From Tundrisphaera lichenicola (GTDB taxonomy: Bacteria > Planctomycetota > Planctomycetia > Isosphaerales > Isosphaeraceae), in the NCBI RefSeq assembly GCF_051175385.1, contig NZ_CP195106.1, positions 1,860,001 to 1,924,000 on the forward strand: a stretch of 64,000 nt of DNA, written 5' to 3'. Below are positions 1-8,581 of the stretch, in pieces. The position numbers and the translations under genes are program-made. Below the pieces are notes generated by a model. That model made no database searches. It saw nothing but the letters and a program-made list of their open reading frames with translations, and was not told where the DNA came from. Within the stretch, counting starts at the first letter, position 1; the number at the start of each line of letters is the position of its first letter.

Positions 1-87
1 GATCTCGTGAGACCGGGTCTGGCCGGGTCGCGATTCGGGACCGGCGACGAAGCGGCAGGGTCGTTCGTGGCTGCCCCGTGATCCGCG

Positions 88-1020
88 TCAGCCCCGGATC
101 GCCCGCAAGTATCGGTCCGCCGACCTCGCCACGACCTGCCTGGCTTCGGCCGGGACGACTCCTTTGCCCCGGGTGAAGAAAGCCCCGTACAGCCGGTCGT
201 AGCCCATGGGCTCCAGGCGCTCGACGACCTAGCGGATCGTCGGGGCGTTCAGCGGGATGTAGTTGGGGTAGCTCCACATGAAGCTGACCTGCTTCGGGTC
301 CATGCAGACCTGCGGCTGGTCGCCCGCCATCAGGGCGCCCTTGCCCCCCGCGCCCGCCGGCCAGTGCAGGACCTGGTAGCCCTCGAAGTGGCCGCCGGTG
401 CTGACCAGCTTCAGCCCGCCGAACAGCCCCTTCTCCCGCCCGGACCAGAAGCGGACGCACGGATCGGGCCGCATGACCCACGGCCGCTCGGCCTCGTGGA
501 TGTGGACCGGGGCGTCGCCGAAGGCGCGGCTCCACTCGACCATCGTGGTGTAGTATTGCGGGTGCGAGACGGCGATCTCGGCGACCCCGACCAGCTCCCT
601 GACCCGGGCGATCGTCGTCTCGTCGAAGAGGGCCACGCAATCCCACAGGACGTTCCCCCCGGGCGTGCGGACCAGGAAGGCCCGCTGGCCGATGCCAAAC
701 TTCGGCTCGGTGTTGATCGAGACGAGGTCGGGCTCCTCCTGCCTGATGGCGTTCTTTTGGGCCACGCGGAGCTTCTCCAGGGTGGTCCACTGCTGCCCCT
801 CGGGCGGGACGTACTGGCGTTCGTCCTCGCAGATCGGGCACCGCTCGGGGGGCCGAATCGTCTCGGAGAACTGCGACCCGCAGGTCAGGCACAGGAAGGG
901 CGTACCGAGGCCCGGCTCCTCCGCCGCACCGGTGGCACCCGAGGGGGCCAGCGCGGCCAGGGCGGCGGTAGAGGTCGAGCAGCTCGCCAGGAACTTCCGA
1001 CGCGTCGCCTTCGGTCTCAT
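88..1020 (-). pseudogene. MBL-fold metallo-hydrolase-like gene with premature TAG
   Basis: Starts at the ATG at 1020 (MRPKATRRKFLASC), a Tat-like exported start. A zinc-ribbon segment with two CxxC pairs (CLTC, CPIC) follows, then a metallo-beta-lactamase-like domain whose usual metal loop reads SHPQYYTT, as in non-canonical family members. The frame stops at TAG 229-231 after NAPTIR. Directly past that stop the same frame continues with VVERLEPMGYDRLYGAFF and SADRYLRAIRG up to a TGA at 88-90. That looks like the normal C-terminus of this family, so a single nonsense change removed about 47 residues. Loss of function is inferred; a truncated product could still be made. Confidence 0.75.
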
Positions 1021-1233
1021 CGCGCCCTCGGCCTTCTCGTCGTGGTGGGGCGGCCGTCCCGGGAGCGGGGCCGGCCTCCGCTCATGTTCGTCGGGCCGGG
1101 CGAAATCAAGCGAGCCGGCCCGGGGTCTGCAAGCTCGCGAGAGGGTGAGGAGGCGTAGGGATCGGGGTCGGCGCGGCCAATCGGCCTGGCCCCCGATGAC
1201 GCCGGACCCATCATTGTCGTTTGAGAGTCGATC

Positions 1234-1467
1234 ATGTGGAGGAAGATCGTGGGTTATCACCGGGATGGACAATCGGACTGGGTGGCCGAGCTGGAGTGCG
1301 GCCACCCGCAGCACGTCCGGCACCGGCCGCCCTGGGAAGTACGGCCCTGGACCCCCACGGCCGAGGGCCGGGCCGGTCGGATCGGCAGCGAGCTGAGCTG
1401 CAAGCGGTGCCGGGAGGAGGACCGGAGCCAGCCGAGCGGCTCGGGGGCCGCGGGACCGACGCCGTGA
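1234..1467 (+). CDS. DUF3565 family protein
   Basis: 77-residue protein beginning MWRKIVGYHRDGQSDW. The GYHRD start, the ELECGHPQHVRH segment, the RPW motif and the closing CKRC pair are the hallmarks I recognise for DUF3565, a small cysteine-rich, probably metal-binding family of unknown function. The length is close to the family's usual 65-80 residues, with a short low-complexity tail. It is divergent from the broken MBL gene and sits just left of an IS1595 element. No enzymatic role can be assigned. Confidence 0.8.
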   Translation: MWRKIVGYHRDGQSDWVAELECGHPQHVRHRPPWEVRPWTPTAEGRAGRIGSELSCKRCREEDRSQPSGSGAAGPTP

Positions 1468-1511
1468 GAGTCCCGACCGGGGCCGTCGGCCACGTCGCCC
1501 CGGGTGGAGAT

Positions 1512-2584
1512 GGCTCATGATGGATTCCGGGGTGGTGGTTCGCAAGGGCCACTCAGTGGATACAATCGGTCTCCTCGGTCGGACGATCTGTCCGCCCCGC
1601 TGATCCCGACTTCCCCGCCCCGAGGCGTCGCACGATGGTCAACATCCAGGATCTCTTCGACGACGCCAAGTGCTTCGACACCATCCGGGACATGCGGTGG
1701 CCTGACGGCGTGACCTGTCCCAAGTGCTCCTGGGACTCGGTCATCAAGAACGGCAAGGACGACACTCAGCCACTCCGTCAACGCTACGAGTGCCGGGGCT
1801 GCCGCCGACGCTTCGACGACCTCACCGACACCATCTTCGCCGGCCATCACCTGCCGCTGAGGACCTGGATCGCCTGCCTCTATCTGATGGGGCTGAACCT
1901 CTCGGGATTGCAGATCGCCCAGGAACTCGACATCAACAAGGATGATGCCCGAGCCATGATCCAGCAACTCCGACAGGGGATGGTCGACCGTTGTCCTCCG
2001 GTCGTGCTGGAGGGGGAGGTCGAGTGCGACGAAGTCTATGTGGTGGCCGGACATAAGGGTCATCCCGAGGCGGTCAAAAAAAAGGCCGCCTCCCCCGAAG
2101 GCGACGCCTGAGAGGCGAGCGAGGTCGGGGCACCCTGGCCAAGGAGGAGCCGCCGATCTTCGGGATGTTGCAGCGTGGAGGCGAGGTCGTGATCCGGATG
2201 CTGGAGAACGTCCAGCAGGTGACCATCAAGCCCCTGATCGATCGGATGATCGCGAAGGGGACGTTGGTCTACACCGATGAATACGACATCTATGGCCGCC
2301 TGGTGGAGTGGGGTTATGGCCACAAGACGGTCTGCCACGGGGCGGGCGAGTTCGCCCGGGAGGACGATGGCGATGGCTTCTGCGAGGTCCATGTCAACAC
2401 GCTCGAAGGGTTCTGGTCGCTGCTCCGTTCATGGCTGCGGCCTCACCGAGGAATCCCCCAGGAGAGCCTACCGCTGTACCTGGGTTTCTTCGAGTTCGTG
2501 CACAACATCCGGGCGAGAGGAAAGCGGCTACTGGGTGCCCTGATCGGCCAATTGATGGCACCACCCCGGAATCCATCATGAGCC
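1512..2584 (+). mobile_element. IS1595-family insertion sequence
   Basis: A 1.07-kb element bounded by 26-bp perfect inverted repeats at 1512-1537 and 2559-2584 (outer sequence GGCTCATGATGGATTCC on the left, mirrored on the right). The interior encodes an ISXO2-like transposase in two frames. No 8-bp target duplication is visible in the flanks (gtggagat on the left, ttcgcatt on the right), so it may have been involved in a rearrangement. The exact outer base of the repeats could be off by a few positions. Confidence 0.88.
1635..2581 (+). CDS. IS1595-family (ISXO2-like) transposase, -1 frameshift
   Basis: The zero-frame part (1635-2111) has an N-terminal zinc ribbon with CPKC and CRGC pairs and the first half of the ISXO2-like catalytic domain (ECDEVYVVAGHKG). 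The rest (TDEYDIYG, VHVNTLEGFWSLLR, then the C-terminus to 2581) lies in the -1 frame. The two frames meet at an A8 run at 2076-2083 (GTC AAA AAA AAG). A -1 slip there gives a continuous KKKGRLPRRRR linker leading into KEEPPIFGML, as expected for this family. The product is therefore either made by programmed -1 frameshifting or the copy is mutated. The catalytic acidic residues appear present. Confidence 0.82.
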
Positions 2585-2610
2585 TTCGCATTTTGCAGGC
2601 CGCCTCGACC

Positions 2611-3069
2611 TCAAAACAAGAACAGCTGGTAAGCAACGAAAGACACCATCCCCGAGAGGATCAGGGCGATCATGTTCGTCACGATCAGGGATTTCCGCCC
2701 CCGTGCGCCCAATTTCGTCGTCAGGGCGACCAGGGCCAGGGTTACGACACCCGAGACGAAGTTCTCCGCGAACTCGCTGGCGTGGAAGGGCAAGCCGGCG
2801 GGAAGGCCCGGGGCGATGGGCCAGAGCTTGATCCAGTGCCAGCGGTAGCTATTCCACGGATAGTCCATCAGGACGATCCAGGAGAACGGCAGGTAGATGC
2901 AGGAGAGTGAGGCGAGATACGGGATAGGCCATCGGCTTGCGTTCTGGGGGAGGAGCGTGGTTAACGCCCCTGCCATGATCAGGGAGAGGATGGCGAACCG
3001 CGCATCGATCATCAGGAGGGCGAGGACGGCGACGGCGATCATCTGGTTGCGGATGGTGAGGCGAGGCAT
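2611..3069 (-). CDS. small planctomycete membrane protein
   Basis: A 152-residue protein beginning MPRLTIRNQMIAVAVLALL, a start shared by many small planctomycete membrane proteins. Hydrophobic stretches suggest about four to five transmembrane segments (near residues 9-30, 37-60, 65-80, 100-125 and the C-terminal VAYQLFLF). No catalytic motif is recognisable. The longer open frame upstream to 3345 runs antisense through the IS630 element and is not credible. The gene is wedged between the IS1595 and IS630 elements. Function unknown. Confidence 0.6.
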   Translation of the reverse strand: MPRLTIRNQMIAVAVLALLMIDARFAILSLIMAGALTTLLPQNASRWPIPYLASLSCIYLPFSWIVLMDYPWNSYRWHWIKLWPIAPGLPAGLPFHASEFAENFVSGVVTLALVALTTKLGARGRKSLIVTNMIALILSGMVSFVAYQLFLF

Positions 3070-3198
3070 GGACGTGCCTGGAGAAGGGTTCGAGTTGTGG
3101 GGATATGGTAGCCGAGCAGCGGGGGCTGGGCGATCCCCAAAGGGGCCGGGCTCTAGAAGTCCGCCTCCGCTGACTTGAGGGCTGCACCTGACTTTGTT

Positions 3199-3225
3199 CT
3201 CCTGAAGCAATAACCGCTTCAGGAG
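3199..3225 (+). promoter_or_regulatory. hairpin sequestering the transposase ribosome binding site
   Basis: A perfect 10-bp stem (CTCCTGAAGC / GCTTCAGGAG) with a 7-nt loop AATAACC. The right arm ends in AGGAG, the only good Shine-Dalgarno sequence for the TTG start at 3233 (7-nt spacing). If the RNA folds, the ribosome site is masked. IS10 and IS50 are known to use such structures to block expression from readthrough transcripts. The regulatory role here is inferred. Confidence 0.55.
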
Positions 3226-3232
3226 CAACGAG

Positions 3233-4365
3233 TTGAAGAAGTACATCGTCACTCTGACCGCCGGCGAACGCCAGGCCCTCCACGACCTCATCGCCGCCGG
3301 CAAGGCCGCCGCCCAGAAGCTGGCCCACGCCCGCATCCTGCTCAAGGCCGATGCCGCCGAGGGCGGCCCGGCCTGGCCCGATCATCGGATCGCCGAGGCC
3401 CTGGAGGTCAGCGACGCCACCATCGAGCGGGTCCGCCAGCGGTTCGTCGAGCAGGGCCTGGAGGCCGCCCTGGTCCGCAAGCCGCAGGATCGGCCCAGCC
3501 GCCAGCGGACCCTCGACGGCCGGGCCGAGGCCCGGCTCATCGCCCTGGCCTGCTCCGCACCGCCGGACGGCCGCAAGGGCTGGACCATGCAGATGCTGGC
3601 CGACCGGCTGGTCGAACTGGAGGTCGTCCCCATGGTCTCCGACGAGACCGTGCGGCGGGCTCTGAAAAAAATGAACTGAAGCCGCACCTCAGGCAGCAGT
3701 GGTGCATCCCGCCGGAGTCCAATGCCGACTTCGTCTGCCACATGGAGGACGTGCTCGACGTCTACCACCGGCCCCACGACCCGAAGCGGCCGGTGGTCTG
3801 CCTGGACGAGGCCAGCAAGCAGCTCGTCGGCGAGGTGACCCGTCCGATCCCGGCGGGGCCGGGGCAGCCCGAGCGGTTCGACTACGAGTACACCCGAAGC
3901 GGCACGGCCAACCTGTTCATGGTCTCCGAGCCGCTGACGGGCTGGCGGGCGGTGAGTGTGACCGACCGCCGGACGGCCGTGGATTTCGCCGAGGTGGTGC
4001 GTTGGCTCGTGGAGGAGGTGTACGAGGAGGCCGAGGTGGTCGTCCTGGTGATGGACAACCTGAACACGCACAAGCTGGCCTCGCTCTACGAGGCGTTCCC
4101 GCCGGAGCGAGCCCGGCGGATCGCCGAGAGGCTGGAGATCCACCACACGCCGAAGCACGGGAGCTGGCTGAACATGGCCGAGATCGAGCTGTCGGTCCTG
4201 TCCCGGCAGTGCCTGGACCGGCGGATCGAGTCGGCCGAGATCCTGCGGCGAGAGGTGGCGGCGTGGGAGGAGGAGCGGAACGAGAGGATGGTGACGGTGG
4301 AATGGCAATTCACCACGGCAGACGCACGGGTTAAGCTCCGCAGACTATACCCAACAATTCAATAG
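3233..4365 (+). CDS. IS630-family transposase, -1 frameshift
   Basis: The TTG start at 3233 has AGGAG upstream. The first frame (to 3679) carries the helix-turn-helix DNA-binding half (RIAEALEVSDATIERVRQRF). The second frame carries the DDE half: CLDEASKQL, VMDNLNTH and the acidic residue in GSWLNMAEIEL. The frames join at an A7 run at 3665-3671 (CTG AAA AAA ATG). A -1 slip continues as KKNELKPHLRQQW. Apart from the shift the element looks intact, so programmed frameshifting is plausible. Confidence 0.82.
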
Positions 4366-4376
4366 TGGTGGACTAC

Positions 4377-4514
4377 TAGTCGCTTTACTCCCGGAGCCGC
4401 CGAAGTGGCCGTCTCCGCCCTGCGGGTGACGATCCCTATCGCGGGGGCCGACATTGGCTATTACCAAGCGGTGAATTGTCCCTTCGGAAGCTTCGCTTCC
4501 AAGAAAGTGGCATT
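4377..4514 (-). pseudogene. duplicated 5' fragment of the HEPN gene (leader plus 26 codons)
   Basis: This 138-bp segment is identical, apart from one base (c at 4383, t at 15736), to 15730-15867. In the second location it is the upstream leader and first 26 codons of the IS-split HEPN gene. Here the ATG would be at 4454 (MSAPAIGIVTRR), and the frame runs into the IS630 element at codon 26. It contains a tight GGAAGC-TTC-GCTTCC hairpin (4486-4500) upstream of the start codon. No HEPN sequence follows on the far side of IS630a, so this is only a copied or stranded fragment. Confidence 0.8.
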
Positions 4515-5115
4515 CAGAAAAAGAGTGTCATAGCGTCAGGTAAGCTCGAGAAGGGAGGAAGAGACTCGAACTCGGAAACCTTTCATTGCAACCCTGCGGG
4601 TTAACGAATCCCGCCCGGCAAAGCCTAGCCAGCAGCCGGAAGCGAGTCTTGCGTGGTGGCGGGCGACCTCCACTGCGAAGCGTAGACAGCGAGTCCCGAT
4701 GCCGTGCGATCGAGCCCCGAAATCTTTGCTCGCGGGAGCCACCGTTGTTGACACAAGCGGGGGCCGCGCCGAGACGCCGCAATGGCTTGGCGTTCCTCGG
4801 TCCTACCGGGGTCCCAGAACAGGGCGCAGGGACAAGAGGGCTGCTCGGGAACCTGAGAGGCCCGGCCACCTCCGTCATGGATGCCGGTTGGAGACCCGGC
4901 TTACCAACTCCAGGCTGATCCCCAGCTCCGGTCCTGGGCTGGTGGGGACGAACAGGGGACAAGACGAGGGTATCGCCAAGCGAAGGCAACGAAGTGCGGC
5001 GAGATGGGCGGTCGGGAGTCAGAGCGTCCCATAGTAGCGTTGAAGTGGGGGAACTCGCCCGAAGGACCCCATGGAGCGAAGGGGATGCCATTTCAAAAAA
5101 CCGTTGGAGGGAAAC

Positions 5116-6468
5116 ATGGCGGGTGCATCGGAACCCGTGGACGTGTCCACGAAACGACAACGGATAGCGGAACTCGCTCGGCAAAGCCCGGAGATGGGAT
5201 TCACGTCCCTGGCTTACTTCATCGACATCGACTGGTTGCGTGAGGCGTACCGGCGTACGCGCAAGGACGGGGCGGTGGGCGTGGACGGACAGAGAGGCGA
5301 GGACTACGCGGTGGACCTGGAGAGCAATCTCCGGTCGCTGCTGGAACGAGCCAAGTCCGGGACGTATCAGGCGCCTCCGGTGCGTCGGGTCCGAATCCCC
5401 AAGGCCGGCTCGGCGACCGAAACTCGGCCGCTCGGCATTCCGACCTTCGAGGATAAGGTGCTCCAGCGTGCGGTCGTCATGGTCCTGGAGGCGGTCTACG
5501 AGCAGGACTTCAAGGACTGCTCTTACGGCTTCCGTCCGGGACGATCGGCGCACCAAGCTCTGGAGCGTCTCTGGCAAGAGATGATGGCGACGGGGGGTGG
5601 CTGGATCGTGGAGGTCGATATCCGAAAATTTTTCGATATGATCGACCACGGACATCTGCGTGATTTTCTCAAGCGTCGGGTACGAGACGGGGTGCTGCTT
5701 CGACTGATCGGCAAATGGCTCAACGCGGGCGTGCTGGACGACGGATGCCTGAGGCATCCCGAGGCCGGCTCGCCGCAGGGCGGGGTGGTCAGCCCGATGC
5801 TTTCGAACGTGTTCCTGCACTATGTGCTGGACGACTGGTTCGAGCGGGAGGTCCAACCACGCCTGAAGGGGCATTCCTTCCTGATCCGGTTTGCGGACGA
5901 CTTCGTAATGGGTTTCACCTGTGAAGAGGAGGCCCGACCGGTGATGGAGGTGCTGCCCAAGCGTTTCGAGAAGTACGGTCTGACGCTCCACCCGGAGAAG
6001 ACGCGGCTGGTGCCGTTCGAGCGGCCACCAGCCCGTCCCGAGCGATCGGCGACCTCGGAGGGGACCCCCGCAGGGACATTCGACCTGCTGGGGTTCACTC
6101 ATTACTGGGGCCGCTCTCGACGGGGTCATTGGGTGGTCCATCGTCAGACGTCCAGGAGTCGATTTTGCCGCGGACTGACGGCGATCGCGGATTGGTGCCG
6201 AAAGCATCGACACGACGCGCTGCCGCAACAGCACACGACCCTGAGTCAGAAGCTTCGTGGCCACTTCTGCTACTACGGAATCACGGGCAATGCAGATGCG
6301 TTGAACCGATTCCGGCGGGGAGTGGTCGGGCTGTGGAGGAAATGGCTTGGCCGACGCCACCGCGCCGGTGAAGTCTCCTGGGAGCGGATGTATCGTCTGC
6401 TGGAGCGGTATCCGCTTCCACCGGCGATCGTCGTCCACTCGGTGTACCGTCACGCAGCGAAGGTTTGA
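5116..6468 (+). CDS. ltrA: group II intron reverse transcriptase / maturase
   Basis: A 450-residue protein. The ATG at 5116 has GGAGGG five bases upstream and is preferred over the in-frame ATG at 5071. Reverse-transcriptase blocks are visible in order: KDGAVGVDG, IPKAG..RPLGIPT..DKVLQ, YGFRPGRSAHQAL, VEVDIRKFFDMID, SPQGGVVSPMLSN, the catalytic FADD, and DLLGFTHYW. A maturase/thumb region ends in VHSVYRHAAK. There is no C-terminal HNH endonuclease, so mobility would rely on nicked or single-stranded targets. It splices and retrotransposes its host intron. The long antisense open frame across it is a shadow. Confidence 0.92.
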   Translation: MAGASEPVDVSTKRQRIAELARQSPEMGFTSLAYFIDIDWLREAYRRTRKDGAVGVDGQRGEDYAVDLESNLRSLLERAKSGTYQAPPVRRVRIPKAGSATETRPLGIPTFEDKVLQRAVVMVLEAVYEQDFKDCSYGFRPGRSAHQALERLWQEMMATGGGWIVEVDIRKFFDMIDHGHLRDFLKRRVRDGVLLRLIGKWLNAGVLDDGCLRHPEAGSPQGGVVSPMLSNVFLHYVLDDWFEREVQPRLKGHSFLIRFADDFVMGFTCEEEARPVMEVLPKRFEKYGLTLHPEKTRLVPFERPPARPERSATSEGTPAGTFDLLGFTHYWGRSRRGHWVVHRQTSRSRFCRGLTAIADWCRKHRHDALPQQHTTLSQKLRGHFCYYGITGNADALNRFRRGVVGLWRKWLGRRHRAGEVSWERMYRLLERYPLPPAIVVHSVYRHAAKV

Positions 6469-6474
6469 AACGAG

Positions 6475-6540
6475 GAGCCGTGTGCGTTAATCGCGCGAGC
6501 ACGGATCTGTGGGGGGTCTGGGTGGGAGACCACCCAGACC
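6475..6540 (+). ncRNA. group II intron domains V and VI
   Basis: Domain V spans about 6475-6507: GAGCCGTGTGCG pairs with CGAGCACGGATC around a short loop, the catalytic centre of the ribozyme. It is followed by an 11-bp stem GGTCTGGGTGG / CCACCCAGACC with a GAGA loop (6515-6540), which fits domain VI, and by CTACCC holding a candidate branch adenosine. It lies immediately after the maturase stop codon, as expected. Confidence 0.8.
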
Positions 6541-6683
6541 TACCCGGCGGAAACGAGCCAAATTCAAGGCAATTATTCGCGCCGATTGACAAATAAACGC
6601 TTGAATGTTATTCAAGAACTGCTACAAACAATGAAGGCGAGGTGATCAGACCCCGCCTTCTACAACCGCCAAGATGGAGCTTA

Positions 6684-7897
6684 AACCCAAAGCTTCCAGA
6701 GACCGGGAGTTTCCCCTGAGAGCCCGCTTCGATACCTTGGAGAACCTCAGGAGATTGGGATAATCGACTCAGCCACAGGAGGGCCTCGAATGATCCGCGT
6801 CGAGATCCAGAAGTGGGGGCAATCGCTCGATGACCTGCGACGCCTGGCCCTCCTGGCCGATCACCCCCGCACCCGCGAACGCTTGCTGGCCCTCTCCCTG
6901 ATCGCCGACGGGACCCACAATGCTACCTCCTGGGCCGCTCAGTATGGGCGTCAGGACGACACCGTGCTCGAGTGGGTCCACGACTACAACACTCAGGGGC
7001 CCGATGCCCTGACCTCCCGTCGTACCGGCGGGCCGGCCCCCCTTTTGCGCCCGATCGAGCCCGGCAACTCGTCGAGGCCGTCACCACCACCGAGCCGATC
7101 GACCACGGGCTGCCCGGCCACGGCTGGACATTGAAGAAGCTCCGGCTGTGGGTGCAGAGTAACTTGGGCCGCACCGTGGGACGCCATGCGATCCGACGGA
7201 TTTCGCTGGCCGCCAAGCTGAGCTGGAAGAGGATCAACAAGCTGCTGGGCAAGGCCAAGGCCCCCAAGCGTGGCGAGCACATCGCCCGGCTCGAGGAGCT
7301 ATTCGCCCGCGTCTGTCGCGACGAAGTGAGGTTGGTCTACATCGATGAGTCGCACTTCCATCAGGATCTGGACGAGGGCTACACCTGGGGTCCCAGGGGC
7401 AAGCGGTCCTGGCGGGTCAGCACGTGCCCGGGGCTTTCGCAGCGGCTCAACTGGTACGGGGCGTACGACTTCACCCACGGGCAATGCCTGATCTGGGAAG
7501 ACGGTCCGTGCGACGGCAATGGCACGTGCCACTTCCTGGAGCGTGTGGCCCGCTGACGGGCCGGCCTTTCCGGAAAGATCGTAGTGATCTGGGACAACGC
7601 CCCCTGCCACATCGCCAAGGTGGTGACCGGGCATGCCGAGAAATTGGGGGGCGAGTTGGTCTTCCTGCCGGGCTACAGCCCGGACCTTAACCCGATGGAA
7701 AGGCTGTGGGATTGGATGCGCGAGGAGGTGACGCGGGGCCACTGCCACGCCAGCCTGGCGGCGTTGAGGGCGGATTGCCAGCAGTTCATCGCCGGGATCA
7801 ATGCCGCTCCCGAAACCGTGGTCGATCGACTCTGGCCGAAGTTTGAACTCAATCCGGAGTATGAGGCGAAACTCCTGGTCTCAACGTGAACTGGGAT
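6684..7897 (+). mobile_element. IS630-family insertion sequence (copy b, degraded)
   Basis: Flanked by TA at 6682-6683 and 7898-7899. Terminal inverted repeats align over about 40 nt with a well-conserved core (left GAGACCGGGAGTTTCCCCT, right reversed GAGACCAGGAGTTTCGCCT). It differs from copy a in both protein and repeat sequence. The transposase has one frame break and one nonsense codon, so the copy is probably inactive. Confidence 0.78.
6790..7889 (+). pseudogene. IS630-family transposase, frameshift plus nonsense
   Basis: Begins MIRVEIQKWGQSLDD with a helix-turn-helix half. Near 7037-7046 (a C6T4 run) the frame moves by -1 and continues as PPFAPDRARQLVEAV. It then runs through HGWTLKKLRLWV and the first catalytic block VYIDESHFHQDLDEG to TGA at 7554-7556. 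The same frame resumes directly with GLSGKIVVIWDNAPCH (second Asp) and PDLNPMERLWDWMRE (Glu), ending at 7889. All three catalytic blocks survive, but the TGA separates them. The C6T4 shift could be programmed; the TGA could not. Confidence 0.8.
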
Positions 7898-8416
7898 TAG
7901 TGGCTTGGCCCGCATGGCACTATTCGTCGCAGGGGGAGCGATTCCCGATGACTCCTCCAAATTCTCTCCCACCGCTACTCCAGGGATTCTCGCTTTGCCC
8001 TGCTCGCACAGCGGCAGTTTCTCAAGGTCGGTTACACCCGTTCCTCACCCAGCGGGCTGAACTTCGCGAAACGTAGGGGCTTGTCCACGGGTCCTCGACC
8101 ACTTGACGACCCAGCACGAGGCCGAGTCATCGGGTCTTGGGAAAACATGAACGAGCATCCTGACCGTCACGAGGGGCGGGACTCCTGAGATCGCTCTGAC
8201 GAAGACCATACCCGAGCAAATTGGTATTCTGGCTGTCCTATCGACACGAGTGTCGCCCCCAATCGGGTGCCTCAATAGTGCCTCCATCTTGGCCAAGATC
8301 ATGCCACACGACTTCCCAACAACTCAACATGGGATGTCGCCGCAACGGCATGGGCTGCCCGAAGTTAGAATCGCAAATCACTAGGCAGAAATGGTTTATG
8401 ACGAGGAGCATTAATA
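7898..8416. other. non-coding interval left of the att remnant
   Basis: I find no credible gene in these 519 bases. Short open frames exist on both strands, but they lack start signals and recognisable protein character. Base composition is less GC-rich toward the right end (agaatcgcaaatcactagg), consistent with acquired DNA. It lies between IS630b and the tRNA-Leu fragment, so it is probably part of the old island or its junction. Confidence 0.5.
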
Positions 8417-8472
8417 GATTCAGGTCCTAGTCCGCTTAACGGCGGGTGGAGGTTCAAGTCCTCTCTTCGGCA
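8417..8472 (+). other. tRNA-Leu(CAG) 3' fragment, integration attachment-site remnant
   Basis: Starting in the anticodon arm (GATTCAGGTCCTAG, anticodon CAG), the sequence continues through a variable arm and a T arm (GGAGGTTCAAGTCCTC) to the acceptor strand CTTCGGC with discriminator A. The 5' half of a tRNA is absent: no partner GCCGAAG lies at the right distance and the upstream anticodon stem is broken. Tyrosine integrases of islands and phages typically recombine into the 3' half of tRNA genes, and an integrase follows about 110 bases downstream. A functional tRNA-Leu(CAG) should therefore exist elsewhere. Confidence 0.75.
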
Positions 8473-8581
8473 CTTTGCAGGGTAAGGGGTTGCGTCGCGA
8501 GACGCAGCCCCTTATTCTTTGGTCCAGAGGCTACTTGGCAACAATTTGGCAACAGCATTGCCGTGGCATTGGAGTCATCCA

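Larger units (their letters stand above)
3156..4376 (+). mobile_element. IS630-family insertion sequence (copy a)
   Basis: A 1.22-kb element flanked by TA dinucleotides (3154-3155 and 4377-4378), the standard IS630/Tc1 target. Imperfect terminal inverted repeats match at about 18 of 27 positions: left GAAGTCCGCCTCCGCTGAC, right end reversed GTAGTCCACCACTATTGAA. The interior encodes a two-frame transposase. The right TA lies inside codon 26 (CTA) of the duplicated HEPN leader fragment that follows. Confidence 0.82.
4525..6546 (+). mobile_element. group II intron
   Basis: A roughly 2-kb element made of about 590 nt of structured, mostly non-coding RNA (domains I-IV), a maturase/reverse transcriptase gene, and a clear domain V (GAGCCGTGTGCG ... 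GAGCACGGATC) followed by a domain VI-type hairpin and CTACCCGG. The upstream part has familiar intron stretches such as the GTGGGGGAACTCG region before the ORF. The 3' edge near 6541-6547 is fairly secure. The 5' edge (a GTGTC at 4525) is only a guess from the expected length and could lie 20-40 nt away. Confidence 0.8.

Noticed and set aside
229..231. TAG as pyrrolysine or programmed readthrough in the MBL gene
   Set aside because: No pyrrolysine machinery or recoding context is visible; a simple nonsense mutation is the more economical reading.
2611..3345. Longer start for the small membrane protein (244 codons)
   Set aside because: The extra N-terminal part lies inside the IS630 element and antisense to its transposase; MPRLTIR at 3069 is the family-like start.
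4528..6453. 641-codon open frame antisense to the intron maturase
   Set aside because: It mirrors the high-GC maturase gene, has no protein character, and the sense strand has full RT motifs.
8350..8472. Full tRNA-Leu gene
   Set aside because: A GCCCGAAG lies upstream, but about 117 nt away, far too long for a tRNA-Leu of about 85 nt, and the 5' anticodon-stem strand does not pair. Only the 3' half is real.
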